64,000 nt of DNA from Amblyornis subalaris (GCA_018881555.1 JACAXG010000165.1:430479-494478); one strand, 5' to 3'. Shown: positions 37,246-49,990, counted from the first letter of the stretch. Numbers and translations are program-made. Notes: generated from the letters alone by a model not told the origin.

Positions 37246-40159
37246 AACAGCTCCGGCTCGCTAAGTAGGGTAGACCTGGCCTGTGCTCGGCAAGGGGACC
37301 TCTGAGGAATATTTAGGGATAGAGAAGCCCTTCAACGACTTTCCAGAGAATGTAGAGGCCAATATAAACCTTCCAGGTGTATTTGGTGTCGGAGGGTGCC
37401 TCTGCAATTGCCTCTCTTGCAGATCTGTCTGACCTATCTCTGCACTGGGCTGTGCAGCAGAGGTGGGGAGCACAGCATCTGGGTGCTGCTGCAGGCTCTC
37501 CCTAGAACAGATGGAGTTGGCTAGGGAAGTGCCAGCTCGAGGCTCCCTGCAGGCTCTGCAGTGCAGAGCTGCCTTGGTGCTTCAGGGAATGGGGTGTTTG
37601 TGCTGCCGGCAGGGCTCTGCTTGGAAAAATCTAGTTGGAAAAGTTCTGCTTAGAAAGATCTGTTTGGTCTAGAGAAAAGCTTATGCTAAGCCTTGAAAAG
37701 GAGGAGGGCCAGAGAGGCACCCCGAGTTACCCCGTGTTTCATGGAGGTTTGCGTGGACTCTGACACACTCAGAAAGCTGAGGGAGTAGTTAATGGTGTGG
37801 CCAAACTGGTAAAAAATTGGTCAGGAAACAAATTCAACACAAAGGTGACTTATGGAGGCTTGAAGGAGTGACAGGCAGGTCACTGGGCAGTGGTAACAGG
37901 GTTGCCACGTGCTCCTTGCCTGCCCACGTACATGGCAAAGTGTGTGGCTGAAATCCCTTTCCCTCTCTGCAGCTACAAAGCATTGCTCCTCCCTGCTTTA
38001 CCCAAACCCACCCGAAATGAGTCTAACTTCATCAAAGACAATCACCAGAAGCCTTGAAAATTTCCCCGTTCTTCTGGGACACAGTTGGGTAGACCAATGC
38101 AGGAGATCCTGCCCTATCCAGGTTCCCACCAGAGCTGGTGCTTCACGAGGCAGAATGACCTTGCAAGACCACGTCCAGAACCCTGCATGGTCATTCCCTC
38201 TCCTTTGAGAGCAGCAGGGTGGGCTGGCATCACCTTGGGGGCTTATTGCAGCCCTTGCAGGGTGAAGTGGGGAGTTTATGCTGTGACAGTGGCTTTACAC
38301 AGCCACACCTGGACACCGGGAACCAGCATAAGATGGAATGAAGCTGCCAAACCCACAGCTGGCAGGGAGAGAGATGAGTGTTTGTGAAGAGTTGTTGGGA
38401 GAGTGATGTAGGATCCTGTTAGCTCCTCAGTTACAGGAAACTCCAGCTGATTTAAAGCTGCTGGTGGGGCTGTTGTCTGCTGGAGAAGCTGCTCTGCTCA
38501 CGCTGGAGGGGAGTGACATCCCACATGTCGCAAACATTTCTGGAAACCAGCTCCTCGCCCTTTCCCCTGTGGTAAAAATAGATGAGGCTGTGGGGAGAGC
38601 GAGCTCTGGTCTCAGTGTGACCCTGGAGCACTCCACAAGGCTGTGATCCCTATGGCCAGCACTGGCCTCAGCTCTGCCAGTCCTCCCCACCTGGGCATGG
38701 GTTATTTGTGCACCCTAGGAACAGGACACTGACTCATCTCCTCTGGCCTCTCTTTCACACGGCCCCTGGTCTGTGGCTGGAAACTGGAAATAGAACCCCG
38801 AGATCCTGAGGCCAGAAGGCAGAAACCTGTTCTGAAAGACCAGCTGTGTGCCCACACCTTGCTCATGCCAAGGCTCACAGCTGCCTGGCATGAGCATCTT
38901 TGGGTCTGAGTTGACCACCAAGGGGGCAAATCCACCACCCAGCAAACTCTGTGCTGAAACTAGAAGAGTTTCCCCACAGTCCCGTGCAATCCTCCCCAAA
39001 TGCTGGAGGCGTCAGCGGATGCCCATCCAGGTTCCCACCACCTGGAGGGAAGTACCCTCTGGTTTGCCTGCATGAGCACCCCTGTCTACCCTCAGACAAA
39101 GGTCCTTGGGGCTGTTAGTAGATGACCATTAGGTTTGAAAGCCTTTAGTTTTTCTCACCCCTTGATGACAAATGTTAAGGAATGGTGTTTTCAGGAGGCT
39201 GGAGCACAGTGTGAGCTGGAGCCAGGGACCCCTTGTTGAGGGTATCTGGTACAGGTGGGTGCAAGAGACCTTTGGGAAGAGCAGGGTTGACTCTCCTGTC
39301 ATTGCACGGGCTGCCAAATGCCTGGGGAAAAAGAGTAGGACAAGGACATTTCCACGTGGGACAACACAGGCAAAATAACTCTTTCCACCTTCACTTTCCC
39401 CTGCTGGAGACGGGTGAAGAGAAATAGTTGTTTTATAGAAAGAAACTGGGTCTTACATTAATAGAGAGAGATTACAGCTTTATGTGAGGAGAAGAAAGAA
39501 GCTAAACGAGGTGCTGATGCAGTGAGGATCTTTATTGTTAAGCACTCTTAATAATGCATGGAGTTGTACTCGTCTTTCAGTAACTTTATTCCACTATTGT
39601 AAATCTCGTTTTAGTGATCCCATCATTTCAGCCTTAATTCTAGCTGGCATGGTGGAGCCATCTGCCAGCCAGGAGAAATTCTTACCTTCCCCTCCTCATA
39701 CTGAACGCTGGGAAATGCCCTGCTCCCACAAATACAGCTCCCAGATATCTGGGGACAGCAGTGTCCCGCATAGGAACCATCTGGAGCAGAAGGACCTCCC
39801 AGACATCACAACGAGAAGAAGTCTCTGGCACCCAGTGGGAAACCAGAAATGGGGCAGGGAGAAGTCCTGCTGGGAATGGAAATGCAACTGGAGAGTAAAA
39901 CTCCTGACAATGCCAAGTCAGAGTGTGCAGTTAGAGATACCATCCCTTTCACACAGGCTCTCCAAACAGCTGTAAAAACTCTCTTATCAGAGGAAAAACC
40001 CCAACCAAATAAATTATATATGTTCTGGTTTGGAAATCACTAGAACGGGATGGAAGCCAGCAGGTTTCCCCTTGCATCCCCCTGTCCCTTTGCTGCTCCT
40101 GCGAGGCTGGAGACAAACTTTGGGAACTGCTCTCGGAGCGACCGGGCAGCAGCGCCCCG
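37246..40159. other. intergenic sequence, no gene seen
   Basis: Unique-looking sequence. Open frames lack splice context. No RNA gene or repeat family recognised. Confidence 0.4.
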
Positions 40160-40325
40160 AGCTGAGCTTTAATTAACAGAAAGTGGCCGCCGTTCTGCTC
40201 AGCGCAGCAATCTCAGACTTCAAATGCTGATTGAGGCAAGAGCCATTCCTCACCAGGTAGAGGAAATAAGGCTTGCATCGGAACATAAAAGATTGTTTTA
40301 ATTAAACCTGGAATTTCTAAGCCTG
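40160..40325. promoter_or_regulatory. candidate conserved non-coding element
   Basis: GAGCTTTAATTAACAGAAAG, GGCCGCCGTTCTGC, CTTCAAATGCTGATTGAGG and GTTTTAATTAAACCTGG. Two TTAATTAA-type palindromes flank a CpG-containing core. Regulatory role inferred. Confidence 0.4.
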
Positions 40326-41399
40326 TTGCTGGCTGCAGCCAAATGGGGGAGGCAGCTGGAGTCGGTCAGAAAATTCCCAGAAAAAAAGGCACTTTTTTTT
40401 TTTCCTCTTTGTAGGCTAGAAATGGAGCATGATAGAAAAATAAAAGGCTTTTGTTTTGTTCAGAGGTGTATTTGCCTCTTGGCCATGCAGCCTGGAGGCA
40501 TCACGGAATTGCCTGTGGGGTGTCACAAAAGAGGAAAAGACCTCTTCTGCACCCACCTCCGGGGGCTGTGTTTGCCCCCAGGGCTGACTGCAGCCAGGGA
40601 TGGCCTGATGAGATCAAACCTCAGCCCCAGCCATCACTGTCTCTTTCTCTGCACTGTGGTCCTTCTCTCCCTTGCCCAGCTCACTTTTAGCTCCACAGTG
40701 TCCTTTGCAGGAAGGTCAGTACCCAGATTAATTTCTGCCTCAGCACTGTAAAAATCTTGGGGTGCTCTACATTCAAATCTGAGGCCTTTTTTTCCCCTCC
40801 CCAAGCAGTTGTGTGTAGAGCCTGTGTCTCTCCCCACCAGCAGCCAGTTCTGTTTTTGGGTGGTTTAGCCCTGTAACAGAAGAGCAGAACCAAGTGGACA
40901 ACAAGCCTCACGCTCACCAAACATCCTGAGGAGGTAGTCGAAAAGACTCCAGCCTCAGCTCTCTGCTGCATTTTTGAAATCTGTCAAGATTTTGAAATCT
41001 TCAGCTGGGGCAGCAAATCCCTCCAGCTGTTCCCCCTGTGCTCACCCAGCCCAGGAACAGCTTATGCTGGTCACTGAGCATCTTCCTCAGAGCCGGAGCA
41101 ACCTGCTCCGTGGGCAGAAGCAGCCATCCAGGCAAAAGCACATTTTTAAGTGCATCTCAGTTCTGGGGTTTTCCTGCTGAAGAAGGTAAAATTCAGAGCT
41201 CCCAAAAAGCACGGCTGCCTCAGAAATCAAATGGGATTTAGGCCTGGGCTTCACAAAATGATCGGGCAAGGTACGACCAGAGTTAGTGTGACAGCATAAA
41301 AAACCCAGATGGGACCCATGAGGTGGACCATGCAATTCTGTAGCCACCTGCCACTCACACACCCATGCAGGGCGAAGAAGAACATCTCCAGATGGGTTT
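40326..41399. other. intergenic sequence, no gene seen
   Basis: Short T run at about 40393. No gene or repeat recognised. Confidence 0.4.
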
Positions 41400-41600
41400 A
41401 GAATCACAGAATACCCTGAGCTGGAAGGGACCCAAAGCGAATCATCGAAGCCCAACTCCTGGCCCTGCATGGGACAACCCCAAGAACACCACCATGTGCC
41501 TGAGAGTGTTGTCCAAACGCTGCTTGAACTCTGTCAGACTGGTTGCCATGACCACTTCCCTGGGGAACCTGTTCCAGTGCCCAGCCACCCTCTAGGTTTG
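41400..41600 (-). repeat. CR1 LINE 3' fragment, antisense
   Basis: AGAATCACAGAATACCCTGA, then 'gctggaagggaccc', 'gcccaactcctggccctgca', 'aacgctgcttgaactctgtc' and 'ggggaacctgttccagtgcc'. This is the reverse complement of a distinct CR1 subfamily end. Confidence 0.93.
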
Positions 41601-42595
41601 CTCAGACACTGCTCTGCATCATGTATAGCTGCTTTTCTCCATCTGTTTTGCCAGGGTTTTTTGACAAACCGAGTAGCTGATTCTCCAGGGGTCCCAAGCT
41701 GGTTGTGACAGCACAGGTCTGGGTGAAGTGACCAGGGCACTGTCCTGAATCTGGGAAAAAGGGCTCCCTCTGAGCCCTTTGGAGGTGCTCAGGGCCTCCA
41801 GCATCTCCCAGGCCATGACTACAAGCCAGGGGAAAGGCTAAGCCACAGTGGTGGGAGCGTGGGATGTGAGCAGCACCATCAGACCATAGCATCCAAAATG
41901 GAAACTTCCCAGCTTGCTCTGTGCAACTCGTTGATATTAAATCCTCAACTTCTTGCCTAAAATAAACACAATTGAGCAAACACATAAAAATATGTCTGTA
42001 TTCACAGACAGAAATACACTTACACGCCACATATCTGGAGTTTCAAACGTTTCATTTGCCCAGAATGCTGCTTCAGCAAAACCAAAACTATTTGCAGAAC
42101 GAAGTCAGTCACAAAAAACCAACTTTCCCAGCTCAGAAATTTCTGGGGGCAAAAGCAACAATGGCTATTTAAGTGAAACTGCCTGCCAATGTATTTCCAA
42201 ACCAGAGAGCTGCAGATGAATCCAAATGGTCCCATCTCAACACTGGAATAAATTTAGACAAACAAACAAGTAAATTGAGACTAGCATGAAACTACTGGAA
42301 GTTATCAAACCAATCTACATCTCTTCCCTTCCTTCCTCCTTGGAATTACCAGCTTCTCACTACCAGTAAGGAGACAAAAGAGCTCAAATTTTTGTCCCAA
42401 GTACAAGACAGGAAATAGTCCTGAAATCTCAAATATTTCCATTAAAGTTTTATAATTTATTTACAGTAATGGTGCTTCTGAAATACCTCCTGCCAGTGGC
42501 TGAACTAAAATAACTTCACCCGACTGAGCAGAGGAACCAAGATGTTTTGGTGGTGCATCAGGGATGTTTGTCAGCTGTCTGGGTCCCGTCAGGGG
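41601..42595. other. intergenic sequence, no gene seen
   Basis: AT-rich unique text, especially 41930-42460. No exon or repeat recognised. Confidence 0.4.
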
Positions 42596-42765
42596 GGTTG
42601 CAGCCAGCTGAATTAAACTTCATATGCAAATCTTAATTAATTAGCAATTAGGTATGGCAGCTTGTCAAATTGCAAAGCCTGGCACTGCGAGGTGCAGACT
42701 CTGGCCACGTCCTTACAGCGTCAGCCCTTAAGCAGGGCATCATTAAAGCTTTTGTGACAGGGATG
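42596..42765. promoter_or_regulatory. candidate enhancer with octamer and homeodomain cluster
   Basis: A perfect octamer ATGCAAAT (42624-42631) is directly followed by TTAATTAATTAGCAATTA (42633-42650). POU proteins bind the octamer, and homeodomain or LIM-homeodomain proteins bind TAATTA cores. A further AT-rich part and a CACGTC-like CpG patch follow to 42760. Function is inferred from the motifs. Confidence 0.45.
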
Positions 42766-44934
42766 TGCCGCTAAGCCGTGGGCCTTGGAAACATCTAGTT
42801 CAGTTCCAAAGAGGGCAAAAGGGATGGAAATGTACTGGGGATGGTCTGCCCCAAACTGCTCTGTGTAGGCACGGGAGGGGGATGTGCGGCTCTGGGATCT
42901 TTTCTCTCCTCACAGGTCGGGTGTGTTTTTGGCTCTCCAGCCAGATGTCCCCTGGGATGGCTGGGGACACCAGGTGGATGTCCCAGCTTGCAGAGGCAGA
43001 GGTCTGCGTCTCTGGAGGTGTAATTAGCCCATTCAGAGCCCACCTCCCATCTGTGCTGCTGCTGGGACTAACTCAATCCATGCCAGCAGAGAAATTCCGT
43101 TAGAGCTGAATTTCGTTTTGGATCATGCTGTCTGGAGTCTGTGGGTGTTCACGTGGATGCGTGCACCAGGACAGGCTGTTGGGCAGGTGAGGCAGGGCTC
43201 TGCTGGCACAGCACATCGGGACACAGAGCACGTTTCCCACCACAGCCTGTGCCCCGTGGGAGGAAACGCTCCCCTGCGCTGCTGCAGGCACTGCCCACAT
43301 CCAGCTGTTCTGCAGCTTCCACGGCTGCAGCTTCCGTGGCTGCACCATTTCCAGCATCCCAGTGCGTGTGGGAGGTGCCAGGCAGAGGAGATGGGACAGC
43401 AGGACAGCCAGGGCCTCACTGCCCCTGGGAACGCCACACCTGCTGGAAGCTCCCTCCAAGGGTTTTTCTCTCTAAGGTTGCGGCTCACGTCCTGCTGCTG
43501 CTCTTAGCCAGCCTGGCCAGGATCAAATCATTTATTTCCCACACAGCCTGAAAAAAGCACATTTCAAACCAATTTATTTTGGGGACCTTTACACATTTTC
43601 TAACGGATTTTCCAGCGGAATTCTGGTGCATTAAAGCCCGCTGACCGTTGCCTTGGTTCCTCCTGTGGACCCCTCAAGCTGCCCTTTTGTTCCCCAATAG
43701 GACAACATGACGGGAAAATACTGACCTACGTTTTTCCGAGGGGAGTCTGAAGTGCCATGCAGGAGTGGGACCACAGCTTTGAGCCAAATGACGTGAATGG
43801 CTGTCCACCTTCACCTGGATTTTAAGTCATCACCAACACATTGGGTCTAGGAACAATGGTGGGAGCCAGACAAGGTACACTGGAGACCCCCACGGGGATG
43901 TTATTGTGCTGCTGTGATTTTAATATCATTAGACAGGAGATAACCTATCTCCACAGACAAAAACAGGAACCCAACATGAAAAATGCTGCCATTACCCAAC
44001 GAGACGCAGTTTCTCTGGGAAGCTCTGAGTGGAGGTGAATGCATCCAGGATTGAAATTTCAGTTTGGTGCAGCGTCCTCCTGGGGCCAGGTCCATGCAGA
44101 GAGAAAGAAAAGGATTTGTTTCCTTCGGGAGAGATGTAAAGCTCTTTACGCATCACAAGGTGCCTCGGGCTGCATGCTGACCAGGTCTACTCATTCCATC
44201 TCATTTTCTCAGAGCTTTAATCATGTTAATGACAGTCCTAACATTTCAAAACGGCTCTGGATCAGCGGCTGAACTCTGAGCATTTTACTGCAAGGAAGAG
44301 GATGCCAGAAGTTAGACTCCACTCTCGGTGTCCTGGCACCCTCTCTGCTCCGCACCAGCGTGTTGGGAACATCTCCCGCAGAGATGGAGAGGTGGTACTG
44401 GCTGGAAATTGTCTTCTCAGCCCCCTCTGTGCATCAGGCAGGACCTTGCAGAAGTCTTAGTCCATGCTTTGAGGAATACTTGCAAAAATAAAGACATCTT
44501 AGTCCACAGCAGGAGGAGGCAGAGGGGAGAGGAGAAAGGTGTCCAGCTACATAAAAAGGAGCTGCAAAGAAGACTGGAATAAGCAGAGATCGCCTCCACT
44601 GGGCACAGATCAAACCAACTGCAGGCACTCAGCAGGGAAGGCTTAGGTAAGACATTAGGGGACACTTCCCAATGATATGGGCCGTGTAGCACAGGAATCA
44701 TGTGCCAGGAGGAGGCAGGAGCTCTCACCAGCCCCATGCCTGGCAGGGCAGTGCTGGGCTCAGCTCAGGGCAGGAGCAGGGGGTTGCTGGCTGCCCGTGA
44801 CCACTCCCAGCATGATGACCTCCACAAAACACAAGAGGAGACAAGCACTGGCAGCCCTGCCTTGGTACCCACACCTCAGAGCAGGCAGGGAACACCTGAT
44901 GTTGTGTCTGCAGTGGCATCCTACAGGTCCTGTT
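42766..44934. other. intergenic sequence, no gene seen
   Basis: Contains small TAAT-rich patches at 43905-43960 (GATTTTAATATCATTAGAC) and 44205-44280 (TTTAATCATGTTAATGAC). No coding signal. Confidence 0.4.
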
Positions 44935-45245
44935 AATCACACTGAAATAATCAAGCCCGGCGGAGGAAAGTCAAATGCATTAACTGCTAATTACAGGCGC
45001 TGCTAACCCCGCAGGGGACTCTGTGCCCCCATCACCAGGCTTGGCCCAAAGGCAGGGAGCCTGGCACCGTGAAGGGCGTGTGACAGCCCCGAGCACGATG
45101 TGCTGGCCTCCACACCCCGACTGCTAACACCTCTCTTCTTCCTCACTCGAGGGAACTCGCAGCCTCCTGGGCACAAGCACAACGCACTAATTAAAGGATG
45201 TGTTAATGCTCCTGAAATAACCTCCCTCTTGGCTCCTTCTGTGAC
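44935..45245. promoter_or_regulatory. two candidate TAAT-rich elements
   Basis: The first, at 44935-45010, has GTTAATCACACTGAAATAAT and GCATTAACTGCTAATTACAG. The second, at 45175-45240, has GCACTAATTAAAGGATG and TGTTAATGCTCCTGAAATAA. Both carry a GTTAAT word and a CTGAAATAA word, so they may be related sites. No coding frame. Confidence 0.35.
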
Positions 45246-45859
45246 CTTGGGCAAGGTTTTTTTTCCCCTTGCAGGGAGGATGGTGCTTGGCCAGAGCCTG
45301 GCACGGGGCGGGGTGGGGGGGCTGGGAGCCAGAGCTGCAGTGCTCTGATCCAACACAGCATCACGTGTCCATGTGGTGAAAATGCATGAAAAGCTTGAAT
45401 CCTGCTGGCATTTCTCTTCTGCCTGCCCATTTCAGCTCTGCTTGTCTCCTCTCAGAGCTCAGCAATGCAGCAGATGTGGACAATCTTGGAATGACGGGAC
45501 AGTCTTTAGCACAACTGGAAGCTCTCTAACAAGATGAGACGAAATGCTGGAAATCAGACCTCTGAGCTGCACCAAACACCTCTTGAAATGCAAGGAGCCC
45601 TCCCTAAGAAGTAGCAAATCTTTATCATTTTTTCTCCGTGGTCTCAGTCCTGCACCAGCACCAGAGCAGGTTTCCATTTCGAACCTAACCTTTCTCTCAG
45701 CAGAAGTGGGGCTAACCTGGCACACGAAACTGAGGGCACGAAACCAGGAATAGCAAATTGTGCTTCAAAGCAGCCTCCGTGCCCGGGTGTCTCGTTGCTG
45801 CAGCCAGACACCCACCTCCTGGGCAGCCTCTGATCCACAATCACCACACAGACCTCGTT
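45246..45859. other. intergenic sequence, no gene seen
   Basis: Unique text with a T run and a G-rich patch at 45255-45325. No gene recognised. Confidence 0.4.
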
Positions 45860-46115
45860 TCAACCAGCACGCCTCAAACTACCTATTTAATTGCTCGATA
45901 TTCATCTCTTTATGAGTCGCTAATTACTGTGATCTTATTTGTGTTTGCACTGAATAGATGCCCAGGCAGCATCAGGCTCATTCTGCCACACTACTTGCCA
46001 AGTCTTTTACTGAGCTGTGGATGCAGATCTCCTTTTCCAAGTGAATTTTATTCCTTGCATTAACTTGGCTTCACAGACAAGGCTTTAAACGTGGAATAAA
46101 TTAACTCATTAGCCT
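45860..46115. promoter_or_regulatory. candidate conserved non-coding element
   Basis: CTATTTAATTGCTCGATATTC, TTTATGAGTCGCTAATTACTG, AACGTGGAATAAATTAACTC and CATTAGCCTCAAATAATCC. Repeated TAAT cores with retained CpGs and no repeat or coding explanation. Confidence 0.4.
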
Positions 46116-48109
46116 CAAATAATCCAGTGACCAAAACAGGCCATGTTTCATGGACTGTCTTCCAGCCCATAGTGTCCTGGCAGCAACTGCGATAGAGAGG
46201 GTGGGATGTTTTCTCAGTGGCTGCCCTGGGGATCTCTCCGCGCGTGCACCAACTTTAGCCCTGATGAAAGGCACCAGCAAGTTTAGAGTAAATGTTGGAC
46301 CCACATTTCTCCAGCACAATCCTTCTGAATGAAAAACTAAACACTTCCACCAGGAAGAGAACAACTGGAAGAAAAACACTGCAGTTCAGGCCAGGCAAAA
46401 TGGGGCTGCCTGCAGGGTGGTGATGGGTTATGAGAAAGAATTTCTGAGCCTCACCTGCCGGGGTTTGTATGTGTAACGTGGGGTCAGCTCCATCACCTGG
46501 GGGATGCATTTTATCCCCTCCTGCGGGTCACACATCCCAATGCTCCAGGGAAGCCTCGTGCCGGAGGCCATTTCCCAAGACCCTTCTAAGTTTATTTTCA
46601 GCGAAACACCATGGATATCGGCATATTTTCTCCTCTTTTACATTCAGCACCAAAGCAAGCTGGTTGTTTGCAGGCTGGTAAGTGCAGGAACCCAGCCCTT
46701 GGGCAGCCAGCTCCCAGCCTGACCCCCAGCCAGGTCTCCATACCAATTGCTCTGCACAGGCTTTTATGGCTCTTTCAGCTGCACTCAGCTTTGATTGTGC
46801 CTGATCAAAATGCACACGGCCAGCTTTGATAATCACTGATGATCAGGAGCTTTTAGGAGGCAAATGACGGGGCCAATGCTTGCTTGATGGATCGGGTCAT
46901 TAGGAGCAGCTGTTTCCCTCCTTGACTTGCATTTTGAAGGAAATTTGTGTTGTCGTTTTTTCTCTTGCTCCTCTGGGAAGCTGCGTGAAGGTGTTTTGGG
47001 GGGTCTCTGGCTATTGCACCTTCTTAAAAACATAAAGGTTTTGGTGGGTGTAAGAGAGGAGGTCACCATAGTCCTGCTGTGTCCTTGCTGGCATGCACAG
47101 CAGAGGGTTTGAACAGTAATTTCTACATAAATCAGCTGCCTGGTCCTGCTGGTGCTCAAATAGTTCTCCTGGCTGCAAGTGGAGCATCTTTATCATCACA
47201 GACCCCCTGGTGAGGACAGAGGTATAGGCGTGGTGCAGAGGGATTAGAGGCAGGTCCCAATGCAGTATTCCTGTTCCTGAGCTCCACCTGCTTAGCTGGG
47301 TGGGCTGAAGGCACGAAGGGCTCCCCTGTAGTGGCCCAGCTGTTGAGCATCACTTGGGGATTTGGGAGTGAGGGGCTGCCTGTGAGGCAGCCCCCACCCT
47401 GCTTGGTGAAACCTTGGTGGGACTCTGTGCCAGATCACCTTCCTTCCTCAGTGAGGGGCTGTGATTTTCCAGGTGAGACTTCAGCCCCTCCAGGACAGAG
47501 AAGTGACTGTGATTACCACCCAGCAATGCAAAAGAGTAAAACGTGGTGGCTGCAAATACCCTCTTGCCCTGGAGGAACTGAGCTGCTGCCAGAAATTAGG
47601 GAGTTTGTTCCAGAATGTGTTTCCAGGCCACCCGATGCTTCCTTACCCTGTCCTTCTTCAGACCTCAAACCAGCCATCATCAGTGGCCTCTCCAGAGCAT
47701 GTTCCCACTGTACCGATAGAGCCAGAGACCTGCTGCAGTAGCAGAACTCCAGAATGGACAGTGTGAACTGTCCTCCGGACCCTGCTGGGCTGCAAGCCCC
47801 AGAGAAAAGCCAGGCAAGGAACAGTGAAGCTGTATTTAGAGGAACCCGTCAGAGATGGCATGACAGCTCTCTGTGCCTGTAGAGATCTGGCAGCCCTGGA
47901 CCAGAGCCAAGCTGAGCTGCTTTGTACAACCACAGCAGGTATTTCTGCCACGGTAGGGGCGGAACGCATCCTCAGAGAGGTTCGTCCTGAGATGTCTCTC
48001 TGGTCTCCGGGGATGGGTGTGCACACGAGGTTAATTGTAGGTGCTAAGTATCTGCCTCCCTGAGGACAGCTAGTTCAGCCCTCCTTGCTCCGCTGAGACA
48101 CCGTCTGTT
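46116..48109. other. intergenic sequence, no gene seen
   Basis: Unique-looking sequence. No exon with good splice sites and no repeat family recognised. Confidence 0.4.
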
Positions 48110-48320
48110 TAGGAATTAATTACAAATGTGAGTTGGAAAAAAAATTATCATTTTGTTTAATGAAAAAAAAAAAAAAAAAAGAGGGGGAGGAAGAGAAAAT
48201 TTGCCAGAGCCGTATATTAAAAACAAATTATGTTCAGCAGGCAGGTGAGTCAAGGCCCGCCAGGCAATTGGGAAGGCAGCGTGCAGGCGGTAATTGAAAA
48301 AAGTGAGACGCAAGAGAACT
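48110..48320. other. A homopolymer inside an AT-rich candidate element
   Basis: An 18-base A run (48163-48180) is flanked by AGGAATTAATTACAAATGTG on the left and GTATATTAAAAACAAATTATG plus GGCGGTAATTGAAAA on the right. The flanks look like non-coding element sequence split by the A run. Confidence 0.4.
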
Positions 48321-48486
48321 GCTGAAGCGCTGGCATAATGACTCCCAGCACACACACACCCCGTCACAAAGTTAGCAACAGGCATGGCAGGGGTGAGAGC
48401 TCCCCTGTGCTGTGTCCTGGGGACCCCCGACACCCCTCGGCACTGGGCTGGGGTCTGTGTGCCTGGAGCAGGGCGGGGATCTCAGC

Positions 48487-48537
48487 GGTGATTCCTCGTG
48501 GTGGTTCCTCGTGGTGATTCCTCACGGTGCTCCTCTC
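48487..48537. repeat. 13-bp minisatellite, about 3.8 copies
   Basis: Tandem units GGTGATTCCTCGT, GGTGGTTCCTCGT, GGTGATTCCTCAC and a partial GGTGCTCCTC. Confidence 0.85.
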
Positions 48538-49639
48538 TGGGGCCTGAGGAACCTCAGATCACCCGCAGGCGTTTATTGAACCTGAGTTAGTGCCAGGGCT
48601 CCCTTTACAGCTCGAATTATGGGCTGTTGCAGAGTGTGAGCACTAAATACCTGCTGCAGGAGGGATGCTGTTGTCCCTTGTCAATCCGCTTCTCTTTCCA
48701 GCTCCCGTCTTGGGGAAAGCCTTGGCATCTCATCCTTCTCCAGTTCTCCTGACATCCCTGCTGGGTTCAGCCTTTGTCCCCAGGAGAGCATTGATCTCTC
48801 CCTAGACGCCTGGGAGCAGCCCTGGCCAAGGCTCTCCCTGAGGCTGCCAACCCTGGCTAGCAGCTGAACTGGATGTGTGTAAGCAGGCAGCCCTTTTCCC
48901 GGGCCTTTTCCTCCTCTAGGGTCAGGTATTTCCTGACTGTGTGAACTCATGAAGTGTGATGAGGACATTCCTCATGCCCCAGGGCCCCTCTCTTCAAGGG
49001 GAACAGACCATCTTGCCTGCTGCAGGGAGGGCCCCTCTTGCTGTGACACTGAGCACATGCTGGTTCCTATGCCCAGCTGGTCCTGGGGGAGGATTAGGGA
49101 TACAGGGAGCCTTTTGGTCTCCTCCTCTTCACCTCTCTATCTCCGAGCAGCCTTGATAAACCAGGAAGTGGTGGCAATGGAATGGAGACTGGGAGTGTTT
49201 TCCATCCTGCTGCTTTGGTTGGGTCATGTCTACACATGGAAAATTGGCACATAGGCAGGTCTTGAGTTTGCACCAGTGAGCACCTGCAGAGCACCTGCAT
49301 CACAAGGAGTGTGGCAGCTCCTCCACTCAGTGGCTAGCCTGGCCCAGTTCCCATCCTAGCCCCTCTCCCCAGAACTCTTGCTCTCAGATGTTACATACGA
49401 CGTCTGCTGCTACTGGCGATCGCTCCTCCAAGCCCATTCCCTCCTCCCTCCATCACGCCCTCCCTCACAGTTCCTTTGTAATCACGTCGTGGTTTGGGCT
49501 CTGTTGCTTCGATTGCTTCACACCCAATGGGTCAACCAAGATCAGGACTCATTTATGAGAGATGCTGTATATGCAGAGATCATCCCTGCCCTGGTAGCCT
49601 AGAGATAGCTCAGCAAGCCGCAGTTTATCCAGGGATGGC
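48538..49639. other. intergenic sequence, no gene seen
   Basis: Unique text. No coding or repeat signal recognised. Confidence 0.4.
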
Positions 49640-49735
49640 AGGGAACAGAGACATGGAGAGAGCTGGTAACTTGCCCCACGTTGCACAGAGGACTCTGCAT
49701 GAGGAGCAGTCCCAGCCTGGGTGCAACCACAGCCC
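49640..49735 (+). repeat. MIR-like SINE remnant
   Basis: ACAGAGACATGGAGAGAGCT, then GGTAACTTGCCCCACGTTGC and ACAGAGG, follows the MIR core and adjoining tail order. It is the best of the three MIR-like pieces here but still diverged. Confidence 0.5.
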
Positions 49736-49789
49736 CACATAAGGCATGTGGAGTGCTAAAAACAAGACAAACTAAGCGCAGCTGGCATA

Positions 49790-49990
49790 AAATCCATGCA
49801 GTACATTGAACTGTAATGATTCTGACAATAAAGCAACCCAATAAATATTATGAAATGAAAACAGCCCTCCGGGAGCGTTTGCTATCGATTGCTGAGAGCT
49901 GGCATTTGTGCAGCGGATTACGTGCGAGACAGGTTTGCTCTGCCTTTTCTTCTTTCACTTTTAAATGCAGAATGAAAAGAGCTCTCTGGA
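49790..49990. promoter_or_regulatory. candidate conserved non-coding element
   Basis: TGTAATGATTCTGACAATAA, CCAATAAATATTATG, TTGCTATCGATTGCTGAGAG and GCGGATTACGTGCGAGAC. AT-rich start and CpG-bearing second half, with no repeat signature. Role inferred. Confidence 0.4.
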
